Below, piece by piece: positions 5,889 through 6,602 of a DNA stretch of 6,602 bases (positions are counted from its first letter, which is position 1; every line of letters begins with the position of its first letter). Both the position numbers and the translations under genes were made by a program. The notes beneath the pieces were generated by a model that worked only from the letters and a program-made list of their open reading frames with translations, had not been told where the DNA came from and did not search any database. The stretch is from CAYMCQ01 sp964389025 (GTDB taxonomy: Bacteria; Verrucomicrobiota; Verrucomicrobiia; Limisphaerales; CAYMCQ01), in NCBI GenBank assembly GCA_964389025.1, contig CAYMCQ010000125.1, forward strand, positions 1-6,602, written 5' to 3'.

Positions 5889-6602
5889 ATGTTCGACAGT
5901 CTAAGCAGCAAACTCCAAAACGCCTTCCGTAACCTTCGCGGCCTCGGAAAAATTTCCGAAGCCAACGTCGCCGACTCGCTGCGCGAAGTCCGCCTTGCGC
6001 TGCTCGAAGCCGACGTGAATTTCAAAGTCGCCCGCGATTTCATCGAGCGCGTCAAAACCAAATCCATCGGCGCGGAAGTTGTTCAAAGTATCCAGCCCGG
6101 CCAGCAAATCATCAAAATCATTTCCGACGAACTCGTTGATTTGCTCGGCTCGACGAACGCGGCGCTAAATTTGTCAGGTAATCCTTCGATCATTCTCATG
6201 GTCGGACTTCACGGCTCGGGCAAGACCACTTCCAGCGGCAAACTCGCGCGGCTGTTGCATAAACAAGGACGCGCGCCGCTGCTCGTCGCGGCAGACGTTT
6301 ATCGCCCCGCTGCGATGGACCAACTCGAAACGCTCGGCAAACAAATTGAAATTCCCGTCTTCCTCAAACGCGGCGAGACGGACGTTCTGAAAATCGCCCG
6401 CGAGTCGCTTGATTTCGCAAAAGCAAATTCCCGCAACGCCATCATCTTCGACACCGCGGGACGTTTGCAGATTGACGAGCCGCTCGTGCAGGAACTCATC
6501 CGCCTGCGCGACCTCGTGAAGCCGCAGGAGATTTTGCTCGTGCTCGACGCCGCCACCGGCCAGGAAGCCGTCAACGTCGCCACGCATTTCGATCAGGCGC
6601 TG
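5889..6602 (+). CDS. ffh: Signal recognition particle GTPase Ffh (SRP54), 3'-truncated by window
   Basis: The first 238 residues of Ffh, which binds 4.5S/SRP RNA and signal sequences of nascent membrane and secreted proteins and docks with FtsY at the inner membrane. The N domain runs from MFDSLSSKLQNAFRNLRG through ADSLREVRLALLEADVNFKVARDFIERVK (residues 1 to about 95). The G domain shows GLHGSGKTT (106-114), DVYRPAAMDQLETL (136-149), DTAGRLQIDEPL (188-199) and LDAATGQEAVN. The G4 box (TKLD type) and the RNA- and signal-binding M domain lie beyond the window. Start ATG at 5889 agrees with the usual N-terminus. One position is unusual: His108 where well-known Ffh proteins have Gln (GLQG). No ribosome-binding site precedes the start. 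It would serve export of proteins in general; no special link to its neighbours is visible. Confidence 0.97.
   Translation, partial: MFDSLSSKLQNAFRNLRGLGKISEANVADSLREVRLALLEADVNFKVARDFIERVKTKSIGAEVVQSIQPGQQIIKIISDELVDLLGSTNAALNLSGNPSIILMVGLHGSGKTTSSGKLARLLHKQGRAPLLVAADVYRPAAMDQLETLGKQIEIPVFLKRGETDVLKIARESLDFAKANSRNAIIFDTAGRLQIDEPLVQELIRLRDLVKPQEILLVLDAATGQEAVNVATHFDQAL

Noticed and set aside
6174..6587. Minus-strand open frames opposite ffh
   Set aside because: They lie fully within the clear Ffh coding frame and show no family signal.
1..6602. tRNA, rRNA, riboswitch, transposase or phage attachment site
   Set aside because: None of the expected sequence marks was seen on either strand.

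Overview
The window looks like chromosomal DNA from a Verrucomicrobiota bacterium, probably near the Pedosphaera/Limisphaera group. This rests on three signs: a large secreted protein built of cysteine-free Ig-like modules and ending in a C-terminal module with the pattern YEIHGSTNLLDWSPLG...SRYYRAKSVP; GC-rich palindromic repeats inserted inside a gene; and gene starts without a clear Shine-Dalgarno sequence. The assignment is inference from style, not from a marker tree.

Left part (1-1752, + strand): the C-terminal half of a beta-class (type III Mod-like) DNA methyltransferase. The window begins inside the gene, so the catalytic DPPY motif lies upstream and is not seen; the SAM-binding motif DPTCGSG is at 224-244. 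The gene is broken by a one-base frameshift at about 1153/1154 and continues to 1752 in the next frame. Three unrelated palindromic repeats (404-523, 948-1023, 1344-1422) lie inside it, and each keeps the local reading frame. GC content also jumps near position 185, just before the SAM-binding motif, which suggests a mosaic gene.

Middle left (1753-2677): a 114-base spacer with nothing I can support, then two leftward genes. The first in transcription order is a complete CoA-binding (Rossmann-fold) protein (2146-2514), followed 66 bases later by a small DUF2934-like protein (1867-2079). A possible sigma70-type promoter for the next rightward gene is at 2616-2644.

Centre (2678-5521, + strand): one long secreted protein with signal peptide, GH25 lysozyme domain, Ig-like module, beta-sandwich lectin-like domain, three more Ig-like modules repeating at exactly 255 bp, and a C-terminal module. 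It probably cuts peptidoglycan outside the cell; the other modules probably bind or space.

Right part (5522-6602): a leftward 73-residue FlbD-family protein, convergent with the lysozyme gene at a 12-base gap, and then, divergent from it, the 5' part of ffh (signal recognition particle GTPase), cut by the window end. The window contains no operon-scale system. The least ordinary material is the methyltransferase gene: in-frame palindromes, one of which shows paired substitutions preserving hairpins; a frameshift sitting on a GGGTTTT heptamer; and a composition break.
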